DNA from: CAYRJD01 sp964424585 | Lineage (GTDB): Bacteria; Actinomycetota; Acidimicrobiia; Acidimicrobiales; Poriferisodalaceae | DNA length: 39,147 nt | NCBI GenBank assembly: GCA_964424585.1 | Contig: CAYRJD010000042.1 | Coordinates: forward strand, 1-39,147 | Direction: 5' to 3' | Shown: positions 27,230 through 35,671 of the stretch, one piece after another | Layout: the number at the start of each line of letters is the position of its first letter | Numbering within the stretch: the first letter of the stretch is position 1 | The notes under the pieces: model-generated | What the model saw: the letters and a program-made list of their open reading frames with translations, nothing else | Databases searched by the model: none | What the model was told of the DNA's origin: nothing | Program-made: the position numbers and the translations under genes

Positions 27230-28471
27230 CTACCGGCGGCGTATCGCGCTGATGGCCGTCTCGGTGCGGTTGACGTCGTCGCCTTGGGTGTCGAGTTGCG
27301 CCTGCCGGTCGGCTTCGGCGACGGCCGCGGCCCCGGCGTCGGCCTGGGCAAGCGCGGCCTCCACCCCTTCGTTAGCCACCCGATGCGCCCAGTTCGACAG
27401 CTGCTCGACCATCTCGTCTTCGCCCACGACCGCCACGACCTCGCCTCGCACGAACAGGTGACCCCTCCCCCGCCCCGCGGCGATGCCGACGTCCGCGCTG
27501 CGAGCTTCGCCCGGCCCGTTCACCACGCAGCCCATCACGGCGACCTGCACGCCGAGCTGGCTGGCTTCGAGCGACTCTTGCACCTGCTGCGCGACCGATA
27601 TGACGTCGACCTCGGCACGCCCGCACGACGGGCACGCGATCAGGTCGACCGAGCTGCGCGGCCGCAGGCCCAGCGCTTCGAGCAGCTGCCGTCCGGCTTT
27701 GGCCTCTTCGGTCGGATCGGCGGTGAGGCTGTAGCGGATGGTGTCGCCGATGCCTTCCGCCAGCAACGCGCCGATGCCGGCGGTCGACTTGATGATCCCC
27801 GCGGGCGGCGGGCCCGCCTCGGTCACGCCCAGGTGCAGCGGATGATCGACCGCGTCGGCCAGCAATCGGTACGACTCGATCATCAGGCGAACGTCAGACG
27901 CCTTCACCGAGATCTTGACGTCGTCGAAGCCGACGTCGGCCAGGTAGCCGAGCTCGCGCTTGGCCGACTCAACGAGGGCCACCGGCGTGATGCCGTAGCG
28001 GCTGGCAATGTCCGGGTCGAGCGAGCCGGCGTTGACGCCGATGCGAATGGGCACGCCTCGCGCCAGCGCCTCGGTAGCCACGGCCTTGATCTGGTCGGGC
28101 TTGCGGATGTTGCCCGGGTTGAGCCGCAAGCACGCCACGCCGGCGTCGAGCGCGGCCAGCGCCAGCCGGTATTGAAAGTGAACGTCGGCCACCAGCGGCA
28201 CCGGCGAGCGGGGCACCATCACGGCCAGCGCTTCGGTGGCCTCGACGGTGTTTGCGGTGCAGCGCACGATGTCGGCTCCGGCGGCGGCGAGCGCGTAGAT
28301 CTGGCTGAGCGTCGCGTCGACGTCGTGCGTCTTGGTCGTGGTCATCGACTGCACCGAAACCGGCGCGCCACCGCCCACCGCCACGTCGCCGACGAGCACC
28401 TGTTTGGTGCGTCGACGCTGCGCAAATAGAGGGTCAGCCGACAAAGCGTCAGCGGCTGCTTCGCGCGTCAC
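27230..28471 (-). CDS. ispG: 4-hydroxy-3-methylbut-2-en-1-yl diphosphate synthase (GcpE)
   Basis: 413 aa. IspG makes HMBPP from MEcPP in the MEP isoprenoid pathway with a [4Fe-4S] cluster. The TIM-barrel start KQVLVGDVAVGGGAPVSVQSM, then DIVRCTANTVEA, ADVHFQYRLALAALDAGV, RLNPGNI and VTEAG are as in the family. The cluster cysteines are visible in ACPSCGR and in VMGCVVNGPGEARSADVG. The last ~55 residues after VVGEDEMVEQL are Ala/Glu-rich and longer than usual. The start is 12 bases after the rseP stop, and dxr is one gene further upstream, so two MEP genes flank a site-2 protease gene, a common actinobacterial order. Confidence 0.97.
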   Translation of the reverse strand: MTREAAADALSADPLFAQRRRTKQVLVGDVAVGGGAPVSVQSMTTTKTHDVDATLSQIYALAAAGADIVRCTANTVEATEALAVMVPRSPVPLVADVHFQYRLALAALDAGVACLRLNPGNIRKPDQIKAVATEALARGVPIRIGVNAGSLDPDIASRYGITPVALVESAKRELGYLADVGFDDVKISVKASDVRLMIESYRLLADAVDHPLHLGVTEAGPPPAGIIKSTAGIGALLAEGIGDTIRYSLTADPTEEAKAGRQLLEALGLRPRSSVDLIACPSCGRAEVDVISVAQQVQESLEASQLGVQVAVMGCVVNGPGEARSADVGIAAGRGRGHLFVRGEVVAVVGEDEMVEQLSNWAHRVANEGVEAALAQADAGAAAVAEADRQAQLDTQGDDVNRTETAISAIRRR

Positions 28472-28483
28472 AACGTCACCGAG

Positions 28484-29722
28484 CTAGTTGAGCGGGTTGG
28501 CGATGTCGAGGTAGATGCTGCCCAGCCCCAGCACCACCAGAAACGCGAACACCGTCCACACGACCGGCATGAGCCGACGCATGTCGACCAGGTGACGGCT
28601 CCGGCCGCCGCGCTCGCGCCAGCGTTCGTAGGTGGCGACCGCGAGGTGACCGCCGTCGAGCGGGGGCAGCGGCAGCAAGTTCAGCACGCCGATGAAGATG
28701 TTGAACAGCGCGAACAGCAGCAGCCGGCTGGAGATGCTGAGCGAGTCGCTGGCGCCGATGTCGACGAGGCCGACGATCGACACCGGGCGCACGTCTAGGT
28801 TTTCGTTCGCGGTCGAGTCGCCCGGCAAAGACGCGACCGCGTCGGCGACGCCGCCCAAGTTGGTGATGAGCGACCACAGCCCTTGCAGTTGCAGCCACAC
28901 GGCCTCGCCGAAGTCTTTGGTCGCCTCCACCACGGCAGCGTCAGGCGACGTGGTGACGTTGGTGGTCACCGAGCCGTACGCCACGCCTATTCGCCCCGTG
29001 CCTTGCGCCGAGGTGTCGAGCTCGACCGGCACCACCAGCTGCTCGCCGCTGCGGTCTAGCTGGACGAGCACTCGGTCGCCAGGGCGAGGCTGGATTTCGC
29101 CGACGAAGTCGTCCCACGTGGTGACCGCGACGCCGTCGACCGCGACGATGCGGTCGCCTGCGACGATGCCGGCGGCGTGCGCGGGCCCGGGTGAGCCGTC
29201 GGCGAGCACGGCCGGCGCCTCGCCGACCTGCCACGCGGTTTCGTCTTGGGTCGGCCAGCCGATCATCGCGTGCAGCGCGACCAGCAGCGCCATTGCCATG
29301 ATGAAGTGCGTTGCCGATCCGGCCGCCAGCACGACGGCACGCTTCGCGTAGCTCTTGTTGCGAAACGCTCGGTGCTCGTCTTCGGGCGCGACCTCATCTG
29401 CGGCGTTCATGCCGATGATGCGCACGTAGCCGCCCGCGGGAATGAGCTTGACGCCGTAGGTGACCTCGCCCTTGCGGAAACTCCACAAACTGGGGCCGAA
29501 CCCCACGAAGAACTCAGTCACCTTCATGCCCGCCCAGCGCGCCGTCACGAAGTGGCCTAGCTCGTGCACCACGACCGCGCCGAGCACCGCCAAGATGCCG
29601 GCCAGCAGCGCGACCGACCCCCACCACGCAGCCAGCACGCACAGCCCGACCAGCAGCGCGAGGCCCGACGCCTGGCCGAGCCGCCCGACGGCGGTGCGCG
29701 TGGGCTGGTCGTGGCCCTTCAT
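28484..29722 (-). CDS. rseP: Site-2 metalloprotease RseP/Rip1-like
   Basis: 412 aa from ATG 29722, overlapping the dxr stop as ATGA. Site-2 proteases cut membrane substrates such as anti-sigma factors. The zinc motif VVHELGHFVTARWAG, the conserved FVGFGPSLWSFRKGEV and KLIPAGGYVRIIGMN, a single PDZ domain (GIVAGDRIVAVDGVAVTTWDDFV) and the second active-site motif NLLPLPPLDGGHLAVATYE are present. About four membrane segments are seen: residues ~20-50, ~140-160, ~330-355 and ~385-405. Actinobacterial homologues (Rip1) cleave anti-sigma factors and septal proteins. No anti-sigma gene is in the window. A long in-frame N-terminal extension to 30034 lies inside dxr and is not real. Confidence 0.95.
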   Translation of the reverse strand: MKGHDQPTRTAVGRLGQASGLALLVGLCVLAAWWGSVALLAGILAVLGAVVVHELGHFVTARWAGMKVTEFFVGFGPSLWSFRKGEVTYGVKLIPAGGYVRIIGMNAADEVAPEDEHRAFRNKSYAKRAVVLAAGSATHFIMAMALLVALHAMIGWPTQDETAWQVGEAPAVLADGSPGPAHAAGIVAGDRIVAVDGVAVTTWDDFVGEIQPRPGDRVLVQLDRSGEQLVVPVELDTSAQGTGRIGVAYGSVTTNVTTSPDAAVVEATKDFGEAVWLQLQGLWSLITNLGGVADAVASLPGDSTANENLDVRPVSIVGLVDIGASDSLSISSRLLLFALFNIFIGVLNLLPLPPLDGGHLAVATYERWRERGGRSRHLVDMRRLMPVVWTVFAFLVVLGLGSIYLDIANPLN

Positions 29723-30975
29723 AAGCCCCTCACTGCGGCCGCCACTGCGCGGCGCGCCGCGGCGTCGGCCGCGACGACCGCCTCGACGCTGTCGGCAGCT
29801 GCGCCGTCGTAGCTGCTCATCGCAGTCTCTATGAGCGGCGCAATCTCGCGCCACGCGACCTCGCCCGCCAACAGCGCCGCGACCGCCGCCTCGTTGGCGC
29901 CGTTGAGCCACGCCGGTGCGGTGCCGCCCGCTCGGCCAGCTTCGTACGCGAGATCTAGGCACCGAAACGTCGCGCGGTCTGCCGGCTCGAACGTGAGCGA
30001 GGCCGCGGCACCGAGCGGCGCCTCTCCGTCGCACTGGCTGTCACATTGGGCCCAGTCGATGCCGCCGAACGCGACGTCGAGCCGGTCGGGGTAGCTGAGC
30101 GCATACCCGATGGGCAACCGCATGTCGGGCAGCGAGAGCTGGGCGATCGTCGAGCCGTCTGTGAACGTGACCATTGAGTGCACTATGGACTGGGGGTGTA
30201 CCACCACATCGATCTGGTCGTAACCGACCTGGAACAGTTCGTGCGCTTCGATGACTTCGAGCCCCTTGTTCATGAGCGTGGAGGAGTCGACGGTGATCTT
30301 CGGGCCCATCTTCCAAGTCGGATGGGCGAGGGCGTCCGCCAAGTCGACGTGCACCAAGTCTGCTGCGCTGCGACCCCGGAACGGGCCGCCCGAAGCGGTC
30401 AGCACCAGCCGCGCCACGTGCTCGCCCGGCGTCACGTCGTCGCCACGGCAGCCCGTCGACCCGCCGCGAGCCGCCGCGAGGCACTGGTAGATCGCGCAGT
30501 GCTCGCTGTCGACCGGCAACAACTCGGCGCCGGGAGTGCGGCGCGCTAGCTGGCAGAGCGGCCCGGCGGCGATCAGGCTCTCTTTGTTGGCGAGCGCCAG
30601 CCGCCGGCCAGCCTTCAGCGTCGCCAGCGTCGCGACCAACCCGGCGAAGCCCACCACGCCGTTGACGACGACCTCCGCGTCGGCCGCCAAGCTCGCCAGC
30701 CCGTCGGTGCCGACGAGCACTTCGGGCACGACGGCTAGCTGGCCGCGCGCGGCGCGCTCGCCCAGCAGCTCGGCGGCGAGTTGCGCCTCGTCGTCGCCAG
30801 CGACGGCTATCGCTGCTGGCTCGAAGCGCTGCGCTTGTTCGACCAGCTCGGCAACCGACGACGCGGCGCTCAACGCCACCACGTCGAAGCGATCGCGCGC
30901 GCAGCCGATCACCTCGAGGGTTTGCGTGCCGATGGAGCCGGTCGAGCCGAGGACGGCGACCGTCGTGGCGCCCAT
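29719..30975 (-). CDS. dxr: 1-deoxy-D-xylulose 5-phosphate reductoisomerase
   Basis: 418 aa from ATG 30975, with AGAGGG six bases upstream; the frame is open into cdsA but only this start fits. Dxr converts DXP to MEP with NADPH and Mn/Mg, the committed MEP step. Motifs: VAVLGSTGSIGTQTLEVI (NADP), ALANKESLIAAG, LPVDSEHCAIYQCL (metal-binding DSEH), LTASGGPF, PTWKMGPKITVDSSTLMNKGLE (Lys-rich substrate motif), VHPQSIVHS and NGANEAAVAALL. A small insertion (RGGSTGCRGDDVTPGE) lies before LTASGG. The ATGA overlap couples it to rseP. The gap to cdsA is 26 bases. Confidence 0.97.
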   Translation of the reverse strand: MGATTVAVLGSTGSIGTQTLEVIGCARDRFDVVALSAASSVAELVEQAQRFEPAAIAVAGDDEAQLAAELLGERAARGQLAVVPEVLVGTDGLASLAADAEVVVNGVVGFAGLVATLATLKAGRRLALANKESLIAAGPLCQLARRTPGAELLPVDSEHCAIYQCLAAARGGSTGCRGDDVTPGEHVARLVLTASGGPFRGRSAADLVHVDLADALAHPTWKMGPKITVDSSTLMNKGLEVIEAHELFQVGYDQIDVVVHPQSIVHSMVTFTDGSTIAQLSLPDMRLPIGYALSYPDRLDVAFGGIDWAQCDSQCDGEAPLGAAASLTFEPADRATFRCLDLAYEAGRAGGTAPAWLNGANEAAVAALLAGEVAWREIAPLIETAMSSYDGAAADSVEAVVAADAAARRAVAAAVRGL

Positions 30976-31001
30976 TTTGACCCTCTTTTGCTCAGCGCGC
31001 C

Positions 31002-32276
31002 TTAGCTCAGCGCGTAGGTGTAGGTGAAGTAGGCGGCGGGCAGCGCGACCAGCATCGCGTCGAAGCGGTCGAGCGCGCCGCCGTGGCCGGGCAGCAGCTT
31101 GCCCATGTCCTTCACGCCGAAGTCGCGCTTGAACAACGACTGCGCGAGGTCGCCCAGCGGCGCCGCCAGCGCAATGGCGATGGCGAGGACGGCGGCCTTC
31201 ACCGCGTCGTCCGACCACGGGTCGATGCCTGGCAGCCGGTTGATGACGAGCGCCGTGATCAGCGCCGACAGAGCGACGCCGGCGATCAGCCCTTCGACGG
31301 TCTTGTTGGGGCTGATGCGCACCGACAGTCGGGTCTGGCCGGTGGTGCGCCCCACCACGTAGCCGAGCACGTCGTATGCGACGGTGCCGATGATGGCAGC
31401 GATCAGCACCGCGTCGCCGCCCGGCTCGCGCAGCATCAGCGCGGCGAACGATCCGAGCCCGCCAACCCAAAACACCCCCGTCAGCGTGATGGAGAAGTTC
31501 GCGCACGGGTGCTCGCGTTCGACTCCGAACACGAACCAGCACAGGCCGACCACGACGACCAGCGCAGCCATCATCGGATACGCCTCGGTGCCGCGCCAGT
31601 AGACGGCGGCAGAAAAGCCAGCCACCGCGGCGAGGCCTAGCAGCGTCGCTGGCCGGTAGCCGTGGCTGCGGGCGACGAAGAAAAACTCGGCTGCGGCCAC
31701 CACGGTCACCACGGCCGCGTAGGCGACCGTGACCGCCGGGCCGATGGCGAGCGAGACGAAGAACAGCGTCGCCAGCGCGACGCCCGCGACTATCGCCATC
31801 GGCAGGTTGCGTCCAGCCCCGCGCTGGGCGTCGACGTCGAGCACGGCGCGCTCGTCTTTGAACTGCGACGGCTCGACGTAGTCGTGGCTGCCCTCTTTCC
31901 ACCTGGGCGTGTCGCTGCCGCTCGCGTTCCAAGCCGCAGGGTCGACCGCGGCGGGCGCTTCGTGGACGGGCGTTTCGTGGACGGGTTCAGCCGGCTGGGC
32001 TCGGGCGCGCTCGGCTTGCGCGCGTTCGGCTTCGACCATGCGAGGGTCGTCGGGCAGCTGCGGAAACAGCTTCGACCCGAAGGTGGGTGCCGTCTCGTCG
32101 TCTGCCAAATCGCCGGACGCCAGCTGGTCGGGCTCCAGCTCGTCGCCGAGCACGTCGTCGGCCCTGTCTTCGACAACGTCTTCGGCGTCGTCCTCAGCAA
32201 CGTCCTCGGCAACGTCTTCGACGTCGTCCGGGTCGTCGGCCGGCGCGTCGTCGTGCTCATCAGGTGGAAGGCTCAC
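31002..32276 (-). CDS. cdsA: Phosphatidate cytidylyltransferase with an acidic N-terminal extension
   Basis: 424 aa from GTG 32276. CdsA makes CDP-diacylglycerol from phosphatidate and CTP, the precursor of all membrane phospholipids. Residues ~1-150 are a soluble, strongly acidic segment with repeated EDVAEDVAEDDAEDVVED and later HETPVHEAP motifs. Residues ~160-424 hold about eight membrane segments. The family signature near the end reads GDLAQSLFKRDFGVKDMGKL and then PGHGGALDRFD, with S, KR, KD and the final D all present. Usual CdsA is about 270-300 aa, so the head is extra. In frr-cdsA order uppS is often between them but is absent here (24-base gap). Confidence 0.94.
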   Translation of the reverse strand: MSLPPDEHDDAPADDPDDVEDVAEDVAEDDAEDVVEDRADDVLGDELEPDQLASGDLADDETAPTFGSKLFPQLPDDPRMVEAERAQAERARAQPAEPVHETPVHEAPAAVDPAAWNASGSDTPRWKEGSHDYVEPSQFKDERAVLDVDAQRGAGRNLPMAIVAGVALATLFFVSLAIGPAVTVAYAAVVTVVAAAEFFFVARSHGYRPATLLGLAAVAGFSAAVYWRGTEAYPMMAALVVVVGLCWFVFGVEREHPCANFSITLTGVFWVGGLGSFAALMLREPGGDAVLIAAIIGTVAYDVLGYVVGRTTGQTRLSVRISPNKTVEGLIAGVALSALITALVINRLPGIDPWSDDAVKAAVLAIAIALAAPLGDLAQSLFKRDFGVKDMGKLLPGHGGALDRFDAMLVALPAAYFTYTYALS

Positions 32277-32300
32277 TGCGTGCGCCGCACGCTGGGGGTG

Positions 32301-32867
32301 TCATATCTCAAGTAGTTCTTGCTCCTTTGCCGCAAGCGCCTGCTCGATCTCTTCGATGGACTCGTTCGTGGCACGGTCGAGCTCTCGCTCGAAGCGCTCT
32401 TTTTCGTCAGATGAGATGTCTTTTTCTGACTCCAGGTCGTCTAGGTCGTGGCGCGCGCTGCGCCTGACGTTGCGGACGGCGACGCGTCCTTCTTCGGCTT
32501 TCTGCCTGACGATCTTTACCAGTTCTTTGCGTCGTTCTTCGGTCAACGGCGGAAACACCAGCCGCAGCAGGTTGCCGTCGTTCGACGGCGTGATGCCGAG
32601 GTCTGACTCCATCAGCGCCTTGTTGATGGCGTCGAGCGCACCCTTGTCGAACGGCTGCACAACCAGCATGCGGGCTTCGGGCACCGAGAACCCCGCTAGC
32701 TGCTGGAGCGGCACCGGCGAGCCGTAGTAGTCGACGGTCAGCTTCTCGACCAAAGCCGGGGTGGCTCTGCCGGTTCGCACGGTCGCGAAGTCGGCGCTGG
32801 TGTGCGCGACGGCTGCAGACATCTTCGCGCGAGCGTCGTCGCGCACCTCTTCGGCGAGCTCGCTCAC
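32301..32867 (-). CDS. frr: Ribosome recycling factor
   Basis: 188 aa from GTG 32867. RRF splits post-termination ribosomes with EF-G. The family pattern is clear: TVRTGRATPALVEKLTVDYYG, then PEARMLVVQPFDKGALDAIN, SDLGITPSNDGNLLRLVFPP, LTEERRKELVKIVRQKAEE and RVAVRNVRRSARHDLDD. Length is normal. The GTG overlaps the pyrH TGA as GTGA, and the extended in-frame start at 32966 lies within pyrH, so it was not used. Confidence 0.97.
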   Translation of the reverse strand: MSELAEEVRDDARAKMSAAVAHTSADFATVRTGRATPALVEKLTVDYYGSPVPLQQLAGFSVPEARMLVVQPFDKGALDAINKALMESDLGITPSNDGNLLRLVFPPLTEERRKELVKIVRQKAEEGRVAVRNVRRSARHDLDDLESEKDISSDEKERFERELDRATNESIEEIEQALAAKEQELLEI

Positions 32868-33595
32868 CTGATCAGCGTACCTAGCGGATCGCCGTCGATT
32901 ACCGACCGCAAGTTGCCGGGCGTCATCAGGTCGAACACGACGATGGGCATGTCGTTGTCTTTGCACACGGCGATGGCGGCCGAATCCATCACCGCGAGCT
33001 CGCGTGAGAGCACCTCTAAGAAGCCGACCTCATCTAGCAGCTCGGCGTCGGGGTTGGCCGCTGGGTCGTCGGTGTAGACGCCGGCGATGCCCGAGTGGGT
33101 GCCCTTCAGCACGACGTCTGCGTCGATCTCGGCGGCCCGCAGCACGGCTGCTGTGTCGGTGGTGAAGAACGGGTTGCCGGTGCCGCCGGCGAAGATCACG
33201 ACCCGTCGTTTCTCTAGGTGGCGAATGGCGCGCCGGCGAATGTAAGGCTCGGCGATCTGCGCCATGCCGATGGCGCTCATCACGCGGGTGGGCACCTCGT
33301 GCTGCTCGAGCGCGTCTTGCATGGCGAGCGCGTTGATGACGGTCGCCAGCATGCCCATGTAGTCGGACTGCGCTCGGTCGAAACCGCCGTGGTGGCCGGT
33401 CACGCCTCGCCAGATGTTGCCGCCACCGATGACCACCGCTAGGTCGACCTCCTGGTTCTTCCACACGTCGTGAATCTCGCCAGCAAACTGGCCGAGCACG
33501 CCCGCCGATACGTTGCCGGTGTCGTCTGCTAGCGCCTCGCCCGACAGCTTGAGCAAGACCCGCCGGGGTGCTCCGAGTTCAGCCCAGCGGCCCAC
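32864..33595 (-). CDS. pyrH: Uridylate (UMP) kinase
   Basis: 243 aa from GTG 33595. UMP kinase (amino-acid-kinase fold) makes UDP from UMP. Motifs: VLLKLSGEALADD, VVIGGGNIWRG, GFDRAQSDYMGMLATVINAL, GGTGNPFFTTDTAAVLRAAE and LKGTHSGIAGVYTDDPAANP, plus the C-terminal VFDLMTPGNLRSVIDGDPLGT. Position between tsf and frr is the usual one in bacteria, with a 24-base gap to tsf. Confidence 0.97.
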   Translation of the reverse strand: MGRWAELGAPRRVLLKLSGEALADDTGNVSAGVLGQFAGEIHDVWKNQEVDLAVVIGGGNIWRGVTGHHGGFDRAQSDYMGMLATVINALAMQDALEQHEVPTRVMSAIGMAQIAEPYIRRRAIRHLEKRRVVIFAGGTGNPFFTTDTAAVLRAAEIDADVVLKGTHSGIAGVYTDDPAANPDAELLDEVGFLEVLSRELAVMDSAAIAVCKDNDMPIVVFDLMTPGNLRSVIDGDPLGTLIR

Positions 33596-33619
33596 GGGCG
33601 CACAGGTTAGGACGCTCGC

Positions 33620-34426
33620 CTACGATCCGACGATCACCTGCGCGAACCGGGCGATCTTCGCGTCGCCGATCAGCTGGGTGATGGTCTGCTTTTCGTCTTT
33701 GACGAACTTCTGCTCTAGCAGCGCGTTGTCTCGGTAAAACCCCGTCAGGCGGCCTTCGACGATCTTGTCTAACGCCGCTTCGGGCTTGCCTTCGTTGCGG
33801 CTCAGCGCGGTGAGCGTGGCGCGCTCGGCCTCGACGACGTCTGCGGGAATGTCGTCGCGGCTGAGGTAGGTCGGCCTGGTGCTGGCGACGTGCAGCGCCA
33901 CGTCGTGCGCGGCTTCACCGGTGCCGCCGTCTAGCTGGACGAGCACGGCGTTGACGCCTCGGCCGTTCTGCTGGTGGACGTACGCGTCGATGGTGGAGGT
34001 AGACGCGGCCTCAAACCGCTCGATGCGCCCGACGCTGATGTTCTCCTTGAGCGTCATGCGCAGGTCGTCGACCTTGGGCGCCAGCTCGGCTGCGGCGTCG
34101 GCAGACTTTTCGACGACCACGTCGAGCAGCTCGGCTGCGAGGGCGGCGAAGTCGTCAGACTTGGCGACGAAGTCGGTTTCGCAGCGCAACTCGACGATCG
34201 CGCCGACGCAGCCGCCGCCTGTCTCTTGAACGCGGGCGACGACGATGCCTTCAGATGAGTCGCGGTCGGCGCGTGCGTCTGACTTGGCGATGCCCTTCTC
34301 GCGCAGCAGCTGCGCGGCGGCTTCGGCGTCGCCGTCGCAGCTGACGAGCGCGTTCTTGGCATCCATCATTCCGGCGCCTGTGGCGCGGCGCAGCGCGGCC
34401 ACGTCGGTTGCGGTGATCGCTGGCAT
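33620..34426 (-). CDS. tsf: Elongation factor Ts
   Basis: 268 aa from ATG 34426, preceded by AGGAGC. EF-Ts recycles EF-Tu by GDP release. The N-terminal UBA-like part TATDVAALRRATGAGMMDAKNAL, then the core RCETDFVAKSDDFAALAAELLD and the C-terminal EQKFVKDEKQTITQLIGDAK are as in the family. Its ATG overlaps the rpsB stop by one base (TGATG), so translation is probably coupled to rpsB. Confidence 0.97.
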   Translation of the reverse strand: MPAITATDVAALRRATGAGMMDAKNALVSCDGDAEAAAQLLREKGIAKSDARADRDSSEGIVVARVQETGGGCVGAIVELRCETDFVAKSDDFAALAAELLDVVVEKSADAAAELAPKVDDLRMTLKENISVGRIERFEAASTSTIDAYVHQQNGRGVNAVLVQLDGGTGEAAHDVALHVASTRPTYLSRDDIPADVVEAERATLTALSRNEGKPEAALDKIVEGRLTGFYRDNALLEQKFVKDEKQTITQLIGDAKIARFAQVIVGS

Positions 34427-35445
34427 CAGCTTGCTCCTGTGGGGGTTGGCTCTTGGGTGTCGTCTGTCTCGCCAGCTGGGCCGTCGCTAGTTGGGCCGCC
34501 GCCGCTCGGGCCGTCGCCGATTGGGCCGTCGTCTCTGTTCAAAATTTCGGCTGCCCGCTCGGCCGACATCTCGACCGCGGCCGACGCAGCGGCCGCCTTC
34601 TCGGCTTGGGTCTCGGCGATGCGAGCTTCACGCTCAGACGCCTCGGCGATGGCCTTGCGGCGAGCCTCTTCTTGTTCGGCCGCGATGCGCGCCTCTTCTT
34701 CGGGCGTACGGTCTTTCGCCTCGGGCGCCAGCTTGCCGGTGCGTTCGGCGACGAAGCGGCCCTCTTTTACGGCGGTCGCGATCACCCGGCACAGCAAGTT
34801 GGTGCTGCGAATGGCGTCGTCGTTGCCGGGAATGACGTAGTTGATGTTGTCGGGGTCGCTGTTCGAGTCGGCGACGGCGACCACCGGCAGCCCGAGCCGG
34901 TTGGCTTCGGCGACCGCGATGTGCTCTTTGGGCGTGTCGAGCACGAACACGGCGTCGGGCAGCTTGTCCATGTCTCTGATGCCGTTCAGGTTGCGCTGCA
35001 GCTTGGCGAGCTCGCGCAAATACAGCAGCGCCTCCTTCTTCGGCATCTTCTCGAAATCGCCGGCGCGCTGCATGCGCTCGTATTCGAGCATCTTCTCGAC
35101 CCGCCCCCGGATGGTGCGAAAGTTGGTGAGCGTGCCGCCGAGCCAGCGCTGGTTGACGTAGGGCATCTGGCACGTTTGGGCGTAGCGCTCGATGGGCATC
35201 TGGGCTTGCGGCTTGGTGCCGACGAACAGCAGCACGCCGCCTTCGGACGTGATCTTGCGCACGAAGTTGTAGGCATCTTCGAGCAGGTTGAGCGTCTGGT
35301 GGATGTCGATGATGTGGATGCCGTTGCGCTCGCTGCGCAGGTAGCGGGTCATCTTCGGGTTCCAGCGACTGGTTTGGTGCCCGAAGTGAACTCGGGCTTC
35401 GAGCAGTTCAGACGTGGTGACGACCGCAGACGATGGGGCAGGCAT
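34426..35445 (-). CDS. rpsB: 30S ribosomal protein S2 with a long C-terminal extension
   Basis: 339 aa from ATG 35445, with GAGGAGGAG just upstream. S2 sits on the back of the 30S subunit. The core is standard: LLEARVHFGHQTSRWNPKM, IHIIDIHQTLNLLEDAYNFV, YVNQRWLGGTLTNFRTIRGRV, DAVFVLDTPKEHIAVAEANR and IPGNDDAIRSTNLLCRVIA. Usual S2 is about 240-260 aa. After VKEGRFVAERTGK, ~110 residues follow: first a charged Ala/Glu helix, then pentapeptides of the DGPxG type and an acidic end. Similar but shorter tails occur in other actinobacteria; their role is unknown. Confidence 0.96.
   Translation of the reverse strand: MPAPSSAVVTTSELLEARVHFGHQTSRWNPKMTRYLRSERNGIHIIDIHQTLNLLEDAYNFVRKITSEGGVLLFVGTKPQAQMPIERYAQTCQMPYVNQRWLGGTLTNFRTIRGRVEKMLEYERMQRAGDFEKMPKKEALLYLRELAKLQRNLNGIRDMDKLPDAVFVLDTPKEHIAVAEANRLGLPVVAVADSNSDPDNINYVIPGNDDAIRSTNLLCRVIATAVKEGRFVAERTGKLAPEAKDRTPEEEARIAAEQEEARRKAIAEASEREARIAETQAEKAAAASAAVEMSAERAAEILNRDDGPIGDGPSGGGPTSDGPAGETDDTQEPTPTGAS
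34478..34522. repeat. 15-bp repeats, three copies, in the 3' end of rpsB
   Basis: Units at 34478-34492, 34493-34507 and 34508-34522, all beginning GGGCCG, encode the DGPxG-type pentapeptides in the disordered S2 tail; a partial fourth copy follows. Confidence 0.75.
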
Positions 35446-35621
35446 GGGTTCTCCTCCTCACGGTTGGTTGCTGCATCGTGCGCGACGCCAGTGGCTGGCG
35501 ACCGTGAGGTGCGCGACGACTGCTTGAGGTGCTGGCCGCCCGGCGGTGCCGGACGGAAGCGGGGACAAGTTGAACTCTGCTTTGGCTGGGTGCCCAACCG
35601 GGCGCCAAGCAGAGCGGCGGC

Positions 35622-35627
35622 AGTGTA
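35622..35627 (-). promoter_or_regulatory. Possible -10 box upstream of rpsB
   Basis: Minus-strand TACACT at 35627-35622, with a weak TTGCTG 19 bases further upstream, could start the rpsB transcript about 170 bases before the ATG. The long GC-rich leader between (35446-35620) might be structured. The match is four of six at -10 and poor at -35, so this is tentative. Confidence 0.35.
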
Positions 35628-35671
35628 ACGAGCGCGCCCAGGCCAGCAGCAAGATCAGTCCACCGGCAAGA

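Noticed and set aside
29723..30034. N-terminal extension of rseP
   Set aside because: It lies inside dxr in another frame; the ATG at 29722 with an ATGA overlap fits the family start.
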